A stretch of DNA of 38,947 nucleotides from Anaerolineae bacterium (lineage in GTDB: Bacteria; Chloroflexota; Anaerolineae; JAADDB01): the NCBI GenBank assembly GCA_015486845.1, contig WFQU01000180.1:1-38947 (forward strand), in the 5' to 3' direction. Positions 1 to 7,908 of this stretch are shown here, piece after piece. The first letter of the stretch is position 1; every line of letters begins with the position of its first letter. Made by a program: the position numbers and the translations under genes. The notes under the pieces were generated by a model, which was not told the DNA's origin, did not search any database, and was given only the letters and a program-made list of their open reading frames with translations.

Positions 1-355
1 CCTGGACCAAATCCACGGCGTTGGGGTCGCCCAGCCAGCGCTTGGCGAATTCGTGGATCAAGTCAATATCAAAACCAACGTTCTTCCCTTGCGCATCCAC
101 GAAGCCGAACGGTTTGAAATCATATTTGACACCGGCAATGATCTTGCCGCGTGCTTTGATCTTTGCTACAGTAGAAATTTGCCCTTTGGGCGCGACAGCT
201 TTTGTAGGAGCCGGAGCCTTAGTTGCAGCAGCCGGCGCTTTAGTTGCAGCAGCCGGCGCCTTGGTCGGCGCGGCCTTGTTGCCGCAAGCACTGAGCAACA
301 TAGTTCCAATGAGCAACAGCGTCATTACAATAAAAAACTTAGAATGCTTTTTCAT
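1..355 (-). CDS. Amino-acid ABC transporter substrate-binding lipoprotein, N-terminal part (cut by window edge)
   Basis: Extracytoplasmic solute-binding protein (SBP_bac_3/GlnH-HisJ family) that would deliver a polar amino acid to the importer whose ATPase is encoded just upstream. The 118 visible residues start with a lipoprotein signal: MKKHSK, a hydrophobic stretch, then lipobox LLSAC with Cys24 as the lipid-modified residue. A low-complexity Ala/Pro/Thr/Lys linker (TKAPAAA repeated) follows to about residue 55. The mature domain then begins with IKARGKIIAGVKYDFKPFGF and continues with FDIDLIHEFAKRW, the usual family opening in which a D-x-D-[LI] segment contacts the amino acid. The start ATG at 355 has a good Shine-Dalgarno (GAGGAGAA). 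The gene order glnQ then glnH on the minus strand suggests one transport operon. The permease is not in view and may lie beyond position 1. The substrate cannot be told from this part. Confidence 0.9.
   Translation of the reverse strand, partial: MKKHSKFFIVMTLLLIGTMLLSACGNKAAPTKAPAAATKAPAAATKAPAPTKAVAPKGQISTVAKIKARGKIIAGVKYDFKPFGFVDAQGKNVGFDIDLIHEFAKRWLGDPNAVDLVQ
219..260. repeat. Two tandem 21-bp units in the lipoprotein linker
   Basis: Positions 219-239 and 240-260 differ only at the last base. Read on the minus strand they encode two copies of the TKAPAAA heptad in the flexible linker between lipid anchor and binding domain. Slippage here would change linker length in steps of seven residues without breaking the frame. 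Confidence 0.9.
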
Positions 356-578
356 GTTTCTTCTCCTCAAAATGTAGAATGGTTCACCGTAGTGAACTTA
401 TCCCATAAACAATTAACCGGCAAACTATCCTGAAACGGACTTTGGCTTTTGTCTATCGAAACGCTCACCTCCTTTCAGATTTACTGATTAAACGAAGCAT
501 TGATTACGTACCTAAGTCCTGACGCCTGACTTGGGAGCGGGTTTCCCTACGCGCCTCGCAGTAACTTGGACAGGCATT

Positions 579-1313
579 CTAATGGTGTAATATCTGGCTT
601 AGGAAAAGTTTGGCCCGATCGGTCTTAGGATGGTAGAAGAAATCGTCTGGGGACGCTATTTCTACGATCTGGCCCGCATCAATGAACACGATCCGGTCGC
701 CGACTTCCCGGGCAAAGCCCATTTCATGGGTAACCACGATCATCGTCATACCGCCACGAGCTAAATCTCGCATAACATCCAGCACTTCCTTAATCATTTC
801 AGGGTCTAAAGCAGAAGTCGGCTCATCAAATAACATCAATTTCGGCTCCATAGCCAGCGCCCGAGCAATGGCCACCCGTTGTTGCTGCCCACCGGAAAGA
901 TGCCCGGGGTAGGCATATGCTTTCTCTTTGATGCCAACCCGTTCTAACAAGCTCATGGCAATCTCTTCGGCTTCCGCTTTCTTCAAGCCTTTAACTTTGA
1001 TGGGCGCTAAAGTGATGTTCTCAATAACACTTTTATGGGGAAAGAGATTGAAATGCTGGAAAACCATGCCGATATTCTGTAACAAGTCGTAACGGATGCG
1101 CCCGTCACTTATATCCCGTCCGAGGACGGAAAGTTTCCCGTCATTAATCTCTTCCAGTTGGTTGATGCAGCGAATCATGGTGCTTTTTCCGGAACCTGAC
1201 GGTCCAGCCACAACAACGACTTCCTTTAGGTCAACGGATACTGTGATATCCTGAAGTACATGGTTGCTGCCAAACCACTTGTTGACATGTTCAAACTGTA
1301 CAATAGGTGCCAC
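579..1313 (-). CDS. glnQ: Polar amino-acid ABC transporter ATP-binding protein (GlnQ/HisP family)
   Basis: Cytoplasmic ATPase that powers uptake of a polar amino acid; 244 aa, full length for the family. Walker [10 protein letters not shown] lies at residues 37-45, the Q-loop near residue 86 ([10 protein letters not shown]), the ABC signature LSGGQQQR at 139-146, Walker [13 protein letters not shown] ending with D163/E164, and the switch His at H196 (VTHEMGF). The FQHFNLFPH and [13 protein letters not shown] stretches are characteristic of the glutamine/histidine/arginine importer ATPases. The start is GTG at 1313, preceded by AAAGGAGG at good spacing. The binding-protein gene follows 223 bp downstream on the same strand; that gap holds a hairpin at about 512-538 but no clear promoter or T-rich terminator. 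Which amino acid is carried cannot be decided from the ATPase. Confidence 0.95.
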   Translation of the reverse strand: MAPIVQFEHVNKWFGSNHVLQDITVSVDLKEVVVVAGPSGSGKSTMIRCINQLEEINDGKLSVLGRDISDGRIRYDLLQNIGMVFQHFNLFPHKSVIENITLAPIKVKGLKKAEAEEIAMSLLERVGIKEKAYAYPGHLSGGQQQRVAIARALAMEPKLMLFDEPTSALDPEMIKEVLDVMRDLARGGMTMIVVTHEMGFAREVGDRIVFIDAGQIVEIASPDDFFYHPKTDRAKLFLSQILHH

Positions 1314-2222
1314 CTCTGCCTCCTTTTATTAAAAAGCCGAGAAATTGCAAGGATATTTTAATCACTGCTGCAAGAGATCATAAATTGAGACGAAGACACA
1401 AATATTTATTTCGGGTAGTAACTACAAAACCAACGCCCCCGGCGGTTGGCCTCTTGGTTTCCATACTGCCTACACAAACTTAACAATGATAATTAGTGCC
1501 AATCGTGATCACTGGTCTAAAAATAAGCCACATCAACAACGCTGGTACTTCTTTGCTTGGTAAAATGAAGCTTATTGGCAGATGGAGCTATCTTCCGAAG
1601 ATCGTTTCCGTATGATTTATATGTGTATTTTACAACTGAAAGAGCTTTTCACACAGAGTAAGAACAATTTCTGTCGGTGTCCAATTTTGTATGCTGTTAC
1701 TTTCTATTTGCGCAATGTGTAAAGGATATGACACTTCAGGAATATATTGTGCGAACACGGTACATTGTTCTCGCTTAACATCCAGCAATAACCATAGAAT
1801 TCAACACATTATAGCTGTGTCACAGGAGATCGTCAAATTTGCTCCTCGCTAACGGAATAATTTGAATATAAACGAACCATCGTACAAGGATATATTGCTA
1901 CCGAAAATCGGCAAAGCATAGCGGCAAAAATATTACAGCAGGACAGGAATGCTGACGCTGCGGCCATTGCTGCTTTTGCAGCCAAATCCATTCTAGTTAA
2001 TATCGGCAGTGGCAAAGGAGCTTTACCGTAGGAACAAGAAACGAAGCAGGGTACGTTCTATGGTTTCTCCAGCAATGCATCCAGCCTGCCGTTGACCGAG
2101 CAGGCCGATTTCGGCACGGCGACGCACTCATCTCACATCGGCAGGCCCATATCGGCTCCCGTGACAGGTTCAACTTCTAAGCACAGCATCTTGATGTTAA
2201 CTTTTTTCAGTGGACAGAAACT
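1314..2222. other. AT-rich, gene-poor interval with decayed-looking reading frames
   Basis: About 0.9 kb with no convincing gene, between the 5' end of glnQ and the 3' end of murA. The part from about 1380 to 2030 is clearly richer in A+T than its neighbours. On the plus strand one frame stays open from 1861 to 2226 apart from a single TAG at 2029; its first part reads like ordinary protein (GYIATENRQSIAAKILQQD, then a run rich in Ala) but has no start codon with a ribosome binding site. The same frame is partly open from 1486 to about 1720 with one TAA. I recognise no family. It may be a degraded or horizontally acquired gene, or chance. Confidence 0.3.
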
Positions 2223-3512
2223 TCACTGATATGGCACGACGCGCTGGATTCTGGCGCCCAGCCGGCGCAATTTGCCATCAATGTCCTGGTAACCGCGGTC
2301 AATCTGCTGGATATTATCGATGCGGCTCTCTCCTTGTGCCGTCATTGCGGCGATGAGGATAGCCATGCCGGCTCGAATATCGGGGCTGGTAAGATGTTGA
2401 CCGTGCAATGGCGTTGGACCGCTGACCACAGCGCGGTGTGGATCGCACAGAATGATATGAGCACCCATGCTGATGAGCTTATCCACGAAATAAAGCCTGC
2501 TCTCGAACATTTTTTCATGGGCCAGAATCATTCCGTCTGCTTGCGTGGCGATCACGAGTGCGATGCTCATCAAATCGGCCGGGAACATAGGCCAGGGAGC
2601 ATCGTCGATTTTGGGCACAGCGCCGCCGATGTCGGACATAATCTCTAACTGTTGGTTATCGGAAACAACTAAAACATCCTTTTCCCAGCGCATTTTCACG
2701 CCCAATCGTTTTTGGAAGACGAAACCCGCCATTTCTAATTCTGTTTTGCGCGCGCCATGAATACGTATTTCGCCTGGCGTCACCGCTCCCAGTCCGACGA
2801 AACTGCCTACTTCTAACAGGTCCGGTCCAATGCTAATTTCGCCACCATGCAAAGCGTCTACGCCTTCAATACTGATCTGGTTGCTACCAATACCGCTAAC
2901 CTGGGCGCCCATGTTATTCAGAAGACGACAAAGGTCTTGCACGTGCGGCTCAGAGGCCGCGTTGCGAATAACCGTGCGACCTTTTGCCAGCACTGCGGCC
3001 ATAATAGTGTTTTCAGTGGCGGTCACGCTGGCTTCATCTAATAAGATGTCACTGCCGTGTAATCCGTTGCTACGCAAATGGAAATAGCGGTTATACGTAA
3101 CCTGGGCACCTAACGCCTCGAAAGCAAGAAAATGCGTATCCAACCGGCGCCGGCCGATGACATCGCCGCCCGGCGGGTAGAATTGCGTTTCGCCATAGCG
3201 CGCCAACAGCGGCCCAGCCAAGAGAATGGAAGCCCGAATGCGCTGGCACAACTCAGGATCCAATGTAGTCTTCTGAATATGTTGCGCCTGGATGCGCAAA
3301 GTGTTGTGGCCCAGCCAACGGTAAGTCGCACCTAAATCGGTGCTAATCTGCAACAAAGTCTCGATGTCGCCAATGTGCGGCACATTTTTGATGATCACTG
3401 GCTCGCTGGTGAGCATTGCCGCAGCAATGACCGGCAACGCAGCATTCTTATTGCCGCTGATAGTCACATCTCCGTTGAGGGGGTGTCCGCCTTCGACAAG
3501 AAAATAGGCCAT
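2223..3512 (-). CDS. murA: UDP-N-acetylglucosamine 1-carboxyvinyltransferase (MurA), Asp-type active site
   Basis: Catalyses the first committed cytoplasmic step of peptidoglycan synthesis, transfer of enolpyruvate from PEP to UDP-GlcNAc. 429 aa, usual length, two inside-out alpha/beta barrel domains of the EPSP-synthase fold. Visible motifs: SGNKNAALP (K22, N23), the mobile loop PPGGDVIGRRRLDTHF around residues 113-128, WPMFPADLMS with the general-base Asp at 313, and the C-terminal RGYQDIDGKLRRLGA. In most bacteria the loop carries a catalytic Cys (PGGCxIGxRP). Here the residue is Asp117, encoded by GAT at 3164-3162. Mycobacterial, chlamydial and Borrelia MurA have the same change and are naturally insensitive to fosfomycin. 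The start ATG at 3512 has AAAGGAG at good distance. No second murA copy is in the window. The product call is near certain; the resistance phenotype is inferred. Confidence 0.96.
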   Translation of the reverse strand: MAYFLVEGGHPLNGDVTISGNKNAALPVIAAAMLTSEPVIIKNVPHIGDIETLLQISTDLGATYRWLGHNTLRIQAQHIQKTTLDPELCQRIRASILLAGPLLARYGETQFYPPGGDVIGRRRLDTHFLAFEALGAQVTYNRYFHLRSNGLHGSDILLDEASVTATENTIMAAVLAKGRTVIRNAASEPHVQDLCRLLNNMGAQVSGIGSNQISIEGVDALHGGEISIGPDLLEVGSFVGLGAVTPGEIRIHGARKTELEMAGFVFQKRLGVKMRWEKDVLVVSDNQQLEIMSDIGGAVPKIDDAPWPMFPADLMSIALVIATQADGMILAHEKMFESRLYFVDKLISMGAHIILCDPHRAVVSGPTPLHGQHLTSPDIRAGMAILIAAMTAQGESRIDNIQQIDRGYQDIDGKLRRLGARIQRVVPYQ

Positions 3513-3544
3513 GGGATGCTCCTTTGTTGGTTAGATTACTCCTC

Positions 3545-3734
3545 TGAAAATAGAACGCAGATAAACGCAGGCTGCCCTGTCCGGCGATTAGAAATCGCTG
3601 CTACAACTGCAAAACCTGCCTGCGCAGGTTACATGCTAATCGCCGTAGGGCAATTTTGCAGACGTTGCCGCGACTTTTAGTCGCTGGACCGAGTCGTTAC
3701 CCCCGGTCCCCCAATTCTGGGGGTGTGTTGCTCT
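3545..3734 (+). repeat. Composite dispersed repeat, copy A
   Basis: Begins with a short module (tgaaaatagaacgcag...), continues with a body rich in small hairpins (GCGATT-aga-AATCGC at about 3583, AACCTG...CAGGTT at about 3613, CGAC-tttta-GTCG at about 3671) and ends with CCCCCAATTCTGGGGG plus tgtgttgct. The same order recurs at 30506-30694; the body alone recurs at 32575-32684. It sits between the promoter side of murA and the 3' end of the SAM hydrolase gene. No coding potential was seen. Confidence 0.85.
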
Positions 3735-3760
3735 CCCCCCCAAGGTTGGGGGATAGGGGG

Positions 3761-3816
3761 CATTTTCAGCCGCTGTGGTGCACCTGTCTGCGTGCCCGCA
3801 CAGGTAGGCCACAGGC
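3761..3816 (-). repeat. Short palindromic repeat module (ACCACAGCGG type)
   Basis: Read on the minus strand this holds a hairpin around CCTGT...ACAGG followed by caccacagcggctgaaaa. Related copies are at 26846-26905 and 27279-27332 (plus orientation) and at about 38631-38670 and 38838-38868 (minus orientation). It directly abuts the stop codon of the SAM hydrolase gene. Confidence 0.7.
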
Positions 3817-4623
3817 TCACGTCGCCTCTGCGGGAAAGATCACTTCGACCTTCGCACTTACAGAAACGTTCCAGGTCGTGGCAGCGTTCCCTTCGCGAAG
3901 GGAAATCTCCAAGAAGTTTTGGCTGCCGATAAGCGCCAACGGCTGGCCTCGGCCAACGGCCGCGTAATGTGATTGAACGCCATGTAAAGTGTGCCCGGCA
4001 ACACGGATAACGATTCCCGACTGGACATTTTCTATATCGGCTGCGGGAATGTTGGTGATCAGGTTGCCGAAACGATCCGTGTGCAAAATCGTGCCGTTGA
4101 TTTTATTTTCTTCGCGTTCCGGTTTCCAGCCTGGCAGTGTAGTCCACGTCGGTTGTTCGCTTCCTAAAGAGGACAAAGGAACCCCACGCGCTAAATAGGC
4201 GCCAACCGGGGCAAAAATGTCCCGCCCGTGGAAGGTGTGGCTGAGGGAAGAGAGCCAATAAGCAGGTTTATTCAAATGAATGACCTTTTCCACGTTCAGT
4301 TGGGCCAAAATCGGTGCTAAGACACCATTATCCGGCGCGACGAAGAAACCATGATCGCTACTCACGGCGATGGGATGGCGCGTCGAACCAACGCCTGGAT
4401 CAATGACGACAATATGCACAGCATCGGCAGGAAAATACGAGATGACCGAATTGAGAATATAAGCGCCTTCCCGGATATCAAACGGTGTGACTTCGTGACT
4501 AATATCAACAATTTGAGCAGAAGGCAAAATGTTCAGGATAACGCCTTTCATGGCCGCGACATAGCCATCTGCCGTTCCAAAATCTGTTGTCAGCGAAATA
4601 AGCGGCTGGAATGATGTAGGCAT
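3817..4623 (-). CDS. SAM hydroxide adenosyltransferase (SAM hydrolase, DUF62 family)
   Basis: Splits S-adenosylmethionine with water into adenosine and methionine, the activity known for the non-halogenating branch of the fluorinase/chlorinase fold; cytoplasmic. 268 aa, typical length. Family motifs: SLTTDFGTADGYVAAMKGV near the N-terminus, VVIDPGVGSTRHP with D75 and R82, FVAPDNG at 95-101 and SHTFHGRDIFAPV with H132. D75/R82/H132 matches the Asp-Arg-His water-activating triad described for archaeal homologues. The C-terminal part (from about residue 175) fits the second beta-barrel domain, with HTDRFGNLITNI. The 23-residue loop that marks fluorinases is not evident, so halogenation is unlikely. 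The gene lies alone on the minus strand, divergent from the nuo operon; its stop codon abuts a dispersed repeat. The physiological purpose of the family is poorly understood. Confidence 0.92.
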   Translation of the reverse strand: MPTSFQPLISLTTDFGTADGYVAAMKGVILNILPSAQIVDISHEVTPFDIREGAYILNSVISYFPADAVHIVVIDPGVGSTRHPIAVSSDHGFFVAPDNGVLAPILAQLNVEKVIHLNKPAYWLSSLSHTFHGRDIFAPVGAYLARGVPLSSLGSEQPTWTTLPGWKPEREENKINGTILHTDRFGNLITNIPAADIENVQSGIVIRVAGHTLHGVQSHYAAVGRGQPLALIGSQNFLEISLREGNAATTWNVSVSAKVEVIFPAEAT

Positions 4624-4680
4624 TTCTTCTCATAGCCTCTCGAAAACAATTTGTAACTGTGTTATGTATTCTCACCTATC

Positions 4681-4686
4681 ATTGTA
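4681..4686 (-). promoter_or_regulatory. Possible -10 element (TACAAT) for the SAM hydrolase gene
   Basis: On the minus strand TACAAT lies about 58 nt before the start codon. No good -35 hexamer is found 16-18 bp upstream, so this is only a weak proposal. Confidence 0.3.
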
Positions 4687-4848
4687 CCCGATGCACCGCC
4701 TTTTTTGCCAGTGAGGAGAGGGAACGTGCAGCGGATAGATGGAGACAATGCCTTCGTCCACCCGCTTTAGTCACCCGGCACTATCGCCACTTATGACGAT
4801 GGTCATGGAGCCAGCACGCCTTCGACGGTAAGATAAACAAAGTTATGT

Positions 4849-4863
4849 CTTCCATCATGGAAG
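4849..4863. promoter_or_regulatory. Inverted repeat upstream of the nuo promoter, possible operator
   Basis: CTTCCATCATGGAAG is a perfect 7-bp inverted repeat around one central base. It ends 14 bp before the first of two TTGACA boxes, a position where a dimeric regulator could bind. Only the symmetry and position support it. Confidence 0.35.
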
Positions 4864-4889
4864 CAAACTACCAAAGATTGACAGTTAAA

Positions 4890-4918
4890 TTGACAGCCGG
4901 GGAACATTGTGATAGCAT
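4890..4918 (+). promoter_or_regulatory. Probable sigma-70-type promoter of the nuo operon
   Basis: -35 box TTGACA at 4890-4895, 17-bp spacer, -10-like TAGCAT at 4913-4918, about 140 nt before nuoA. A second TTGACA lies 12 bp upstream (4878-4883) but has no matching -10, making a direct repeat of the -35 box. The long untranslated leader has no clear open frame. Confidence 0.5.
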
Positions 4919-5056
4919 GCGCAATGTCTGGCAATGATTACGATCGGTGCATCTTTATGGTGCAGTTATAAATGGATCTATCTGTTCTTTTAGTACGTTA
5001 TTTCCCCGGAAAGAGCAGTATAACATTCTGAATGTATCATTCACGAGGATGTGTAT

Positions 5057-5416
5057 ATGCCTGCAAGCTATTTACCGTTACTGATTCTGTTCATTGTTAT
5101 ACCTCTTTTTGTTGTTGTGGCTATTGGTTTCCCCACTGTCATGGGGCCCCATCACCCGTCTAAGATCAAAGGGGAGCCCTATGAATCCGGCTTGACGCCT
5201 TTCGTTTCCTCTCGCCGCCGTTTCCCCATCCATTATTACATGACGGCGGTGCTTTTCATGATTTTCGACATCGAAGTGATATTCCTCTTTCCCTGGGCTG
5301 TTTTAGCGCGCAAATTGAAAGTTTTCGGCCTGGCGGAAATGGGGTTGTTCTTTTTAATTCTAATTCTTGGTTATTTTTACGCTTGGCGTAAAGGGGCTTT
5401 TACCTGGGAGCGTTGA
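5057..5416 (+). CDS. nuoA: NADH-quinone oxidoreductase subunit A
   Basis: Small membrane subunit of complex I that borders the quinone cavity next to NuoH and helps link the peripheral and membrane arms. 119 aa, typical length, three transmembrane helices (about residues 4-26, 60-83 and 90-110). Family features: the loop with YESGLTPF (the loop 1 segment that moves during the catalytic cycle), the RRRFPIHYYMTAVLFMIFDIEVIFLFPW segment with buried Asp/Glu (DIEV), and a short C-terminus. I start it at ATG 5057, 7 nt after GAGGA, rather than at the GTG 6 nt earlier, which is too close to the Shine-Dalgarno. It is the first gene of a colinear operon running to nuoN; nuoB follows after about 100 nt. 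Confidence 0.96.
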   Translation: MPASYLPLLILFIVIPLFVVVAIGFPTVMGPHHPSKIKGEPYESGLTPFVSSRRRFPIHYYMTAVLFMIFDIEVIFLFPWAVLARKLKVFGLAEMGLFFLILILGYFYAWRKGAFTWER

Positions 5417-5518
5417 GGCAACCGTTGCCGGATTAGCTAACAAGCTTGCCGAAATAGGCCTCTCGCATAATCTGGTTTAGCCCCTCACAATGCGAAGCGT
5501 GTGAAGGAGTTCGTTTGC

Positions 5519-6043
5519 ATGGGATTGGAAAACTACCTGAGTAATGAAGGCTACATCACAACATCTTTGGAGCAGGCGGTTAACTGGAGTCGCAAATATT
5601 CCGTTTGGCCGCTTTTGTTTGGCCTGGCCTGTTGTGCCATCGAGATGATCACTGCTGGCACCAGCCGCCACGATATCTCCCGCTTTGGCGCCGAGGTCTT
5701 TCGCGGTTCGCCGCGGCAAGCCGATCTCATGATCGTGGCCGGCCGAGTTTCCAACAAAATGGCCCCGGTGATCAAAAAACTGTACGACCAGATGCCGGAG
5801 CCGAAATGGGTCATCGCCATGGGTATTTGCGCCTCGGCCGGTGGCCCGTTCAATAACTACGCCGTCGTGCAAGGCGTGGATAAAATCATCCCCGTGGACG
5901 TCTACGTGCCCGGCTGTCCGCCGCGCCCGGAAGCTTTATTTTACGGATTGACCATGTTGCAAGAAAAAATCATGCATGAACATTTCTCCGATCGTGATTA
6001 TCGCCGGCTAACGCAGGCAGAAGCACAATCGGTTGAGAAATAG
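5519..6043 (+). CDS. nuoB: NADH-quinone oxidoreductase subunit B (cluster N2 subunit)
   Basis: Peripheral-arm subunit carrying the terminal [4Fe-4S] cluster N2 that hands electrons to quinone, placed between NuoD and NuoH/A. 174 aa from ATG 5519, chosen because AAGGAG (5504-5509) lies 9 nt upstream; an in-frame GTG at 5501 overlaps that site. Cluster ligands are the adjacent pair Cys38-Cys39 ([10 protein letters not shown]), Cys104 ([10 protein letters not shown]) and Cys133 ([10 protein letters not shown]). The spacing and the tandem-cysteine signature are canonical. The C-terminal tail after about residue 150 is polar and probably variable. Confidence 0.97.
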   Translation: MGLENYLSNEGYITTSLEQAVNWSRKYSVWPLLFGLACCAIEMITAGTSRHDISRFGAEVFRGSPRQADLMIVAGRVSNKMAPVIKKLYDQMPEPKWVIAMGICASAGGPFNNYAVVQGVDKIIPVDVYVPGCPPRPEALFYGLTMLQEKIMHEHFSDRDYRRLTQAEAQSVEK

Positions 6044-6085
6044 CAGCGTGTCTTTTTTTAACTTTGTCCTGATGGAGAGATAGCA

Positions 6086-7858
6086 TTGGCGACGCTTATG
6101 GAAATTTCGAGTCAACCGGACACAGCCGGAGAAACCGAATCGGTACAACGGCTGCAGCAACAATTCCCCGGCGCGATTTTAGCAACGGATAATTTCCGGG
6201 GGCAGCAAGCGGTCACGGTGAAAGCTGAGCGGCTGTTGGACGTGGCCCGGTTTGCGCGTGATGCGCTGAAATACGACTTACTGATGGATGTAACCTCTTA
6301 CGACCGACTACAATTGGGCGAGGAGCCTCGCTTTGTGGGCGTGTATGAACTGCATTCCGTCCAACACAACCGGCATTTGCGCCTGTGCGTGCCGGTGCCC
6401 GACGACAAAAAGCCTCAATTACCTTCGGTAACAAAAATATGGCCTACCGCCAATTGGCACGAGCGTGAAGCGTACGATCTGATGGGCATTCGTTACAAAG
6501 GCCATCCTGACCTAAAGCGAATCTTGATGCCCGATGATTGGGTCGGCCACCCACTGCGCAAAGATTACGACATTAACCGGGAACAAGTGCCTTTCACGGT
6601 GAATTGGGGCGATCCAGAATTCGAGAACATGGGCCAGCAAATCTTGGAGCCCATCGTCCCGGCGATGGAGATCCCGGACGGTATGGATCATCGCCATTTA
6701 GTGATCAACATTGGGCCGCAACATCCCAGCACGCACGGCGTCTTGCGACTAATCACCGAATTGGAAGGCGAAAAAGTGGTGCGGGTCGATCCAGATCTCG
6801 GCTATCTGCATTCCGGGTTCGAGAAGCAAGGCGAAAACGTCCGTTGGAAAGATTTCGCTTATTACACCGACCGGATGGATTATCTTTCTTCCATGTCCAA
6901 CAATTTGGGTTACGTTCTGGCGGTGGAGCGGTTACTAAACATCGAAGTGCCGCCCCGGGCGCAAGCGTTGCGCGTCATTATGGCGGAACTGCAACGTATC
7001 GCTTCGCATTTGGTTGCGCTGGGCACGGCGGTGCTGGATCTTTCTGGTACCAGCATGGCTTTCTTGATGTACGCATTCAGGGAACGTGAGCTGATCACCG
7101 ACATTTTCGAAATGGTCAGCGGTGGCCGGCTAACCCTCTCTTATATGCGCATCGGCGGCCTGGCCGATGACGTGCCCCCGGCTTTTGATTACAAAGTGCG
7201 GCAAGTTTTGGAAGTAATGCCTTCCCGCATCGATGAATACGACCGGATGTTGACCCGCAGCGCTATTTTCCGCGGGCGCTCTGTGGGAATTGGCGTGTTG
7301 CCGGCGGCGGACGCCATCGCATTAGGCGTGACTGGCCCCATGTTGCGGGCAGCCGGTGTGCCTTACGATCTGCGCAAATTACGGCCGTATTGCGGCTACG
7401 ACCAGTACGATTTCGACGTAGTTACCGAGACAGGCGCCGACGTGTATGCCCGCTATTTAGTACGAGTCAACGAAATGCGCCAATCGCTGCGCATTATCCA
7501 GCAGGCATTGGACAGCTTGCCGGAGGGGCCGGTAAACGTGGACAATCCGAAAATCGTTCCGCCCCGGCGCGAGCTACTGGACCAAGACATGGAAGCGCTG
7601 ATTCACCATTTCAAGTTGTGGACGGAAGGAATGAAAGTCCCGGCCGGATCGGTTTACAGCGCCACGGAAAACCCGAAAGGTATTTTAGGTTTCTTCCTAG
7701 TGAGTGATGGCTCGGCGCACCCCTATCGGCTGCGCGTGCGCGGACCTTCTTTCGTGAATTTGCAAGCGCTGAACGAAATGGCGCAAGGACAATATGTGGC
7801 GGATTTGATTGCGTCGTTGGGTTCTGTGGATATTGTTTTGGGTGAAGTGGATCGCTAA
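6086..7858 (+). CDS. nuoCD: NADH-quinone oxidoreductase subunits C and D, fused
   Basis: Single 590-aa chain joining the 30-kDa subunit (NuoC, about residues 20-165) to the 49-kDa subunit (NuoD, about residues 205-590), which forms most of the quinone-reduction site. NuoC part: HEREAYDLMGIRYKGHPDLK followed by RILMPDDW, the family signature. NuoD part: INIGPQHPSTHGVLRLI, GYLHSGFEK and DRMDYLSSMSNN. His217 and Tyr266 match by spacing (49 residues) the quinone-head ligands His38 and Tyr87 of Thermus Nqo4. The linker (about 166-204) is short. NuoCD fusion is well known in enterobacteria; here it stands beside a second fusion, NuoEF. The start is taken as TTG 6086 with GGAG 8 nt upstream; an ATG four codons on is too far from it. 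No frameshift is seen at the junction. Confidence 0.95.
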   Translation: MATLMEISSQPDTAGETESVQRLQQQFPGAILATDNFRGQQAVTVKAERLLDVARFARDALKYDLLMDVTSYDRLQLGEEPRFVGVYELHSVQHNRHLRLCVPVPDDKKPQLPSVTKIWPTANWHEREAYDLMGIRYKGHPDLKRILMPDDWVGHPLRKDYDINREQVPFTVNWGDPEFENMGQQILEPIVPAMEIPDGMDHRHLVINIGPQHPSTHGVLRLITELEGEKVVRVDPDLGYLHSGFEKQGENVRWKDFAYYTDRMDYLSSMSNNLGYVLAVERLLNIEVPPRAQALRVIMAELQRIASHLVALGTAVLDLSGTSMAFLMYAFRERELITDIFEMVSGGRLTLSYMRIGGLADDVPPAFDYKVRQVLEVMPSRIDEYDRMLTRSAIFRGRSVGIGVLPAADAIALGVTGPMLRAAGVPYDLRKLRPYCGYDQYDFDVVTETGADVYARYLVRVNEMRQSLRIIQQALDSLPEGPVNVDNPKIVPPRRELLDQDMEALIHHFKLWTEGMKVPAGSVYSATENPKGILGFFLVSDGSAHPYRLRVRGPSFVNLQALNEMAQGQYVADLIASLGSVDIVLGEVDR

Positions 7859-7908
7859 ATCCGCCCTCATCGCAAACGTCAACAGGCAATAGGTAACAGG
7901 AGTAATGC

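Noticed and set aside
367-468. 33-codon frame on the minus strand after a strong AAAGGAGG, just before the lipoprotein gene
   Set aside because: The only start codon (GTG at 468) directly abuts the Shine-Dalgarno, leaving no spacing, and the peptide shows no leader-peptide features.
1833-2015. 60-codon open frame on the minus strand
   Set aside because: No ribosome binding site, low-complexity peptide; it mirrors the more protein-like plus-strand frame in the same place.
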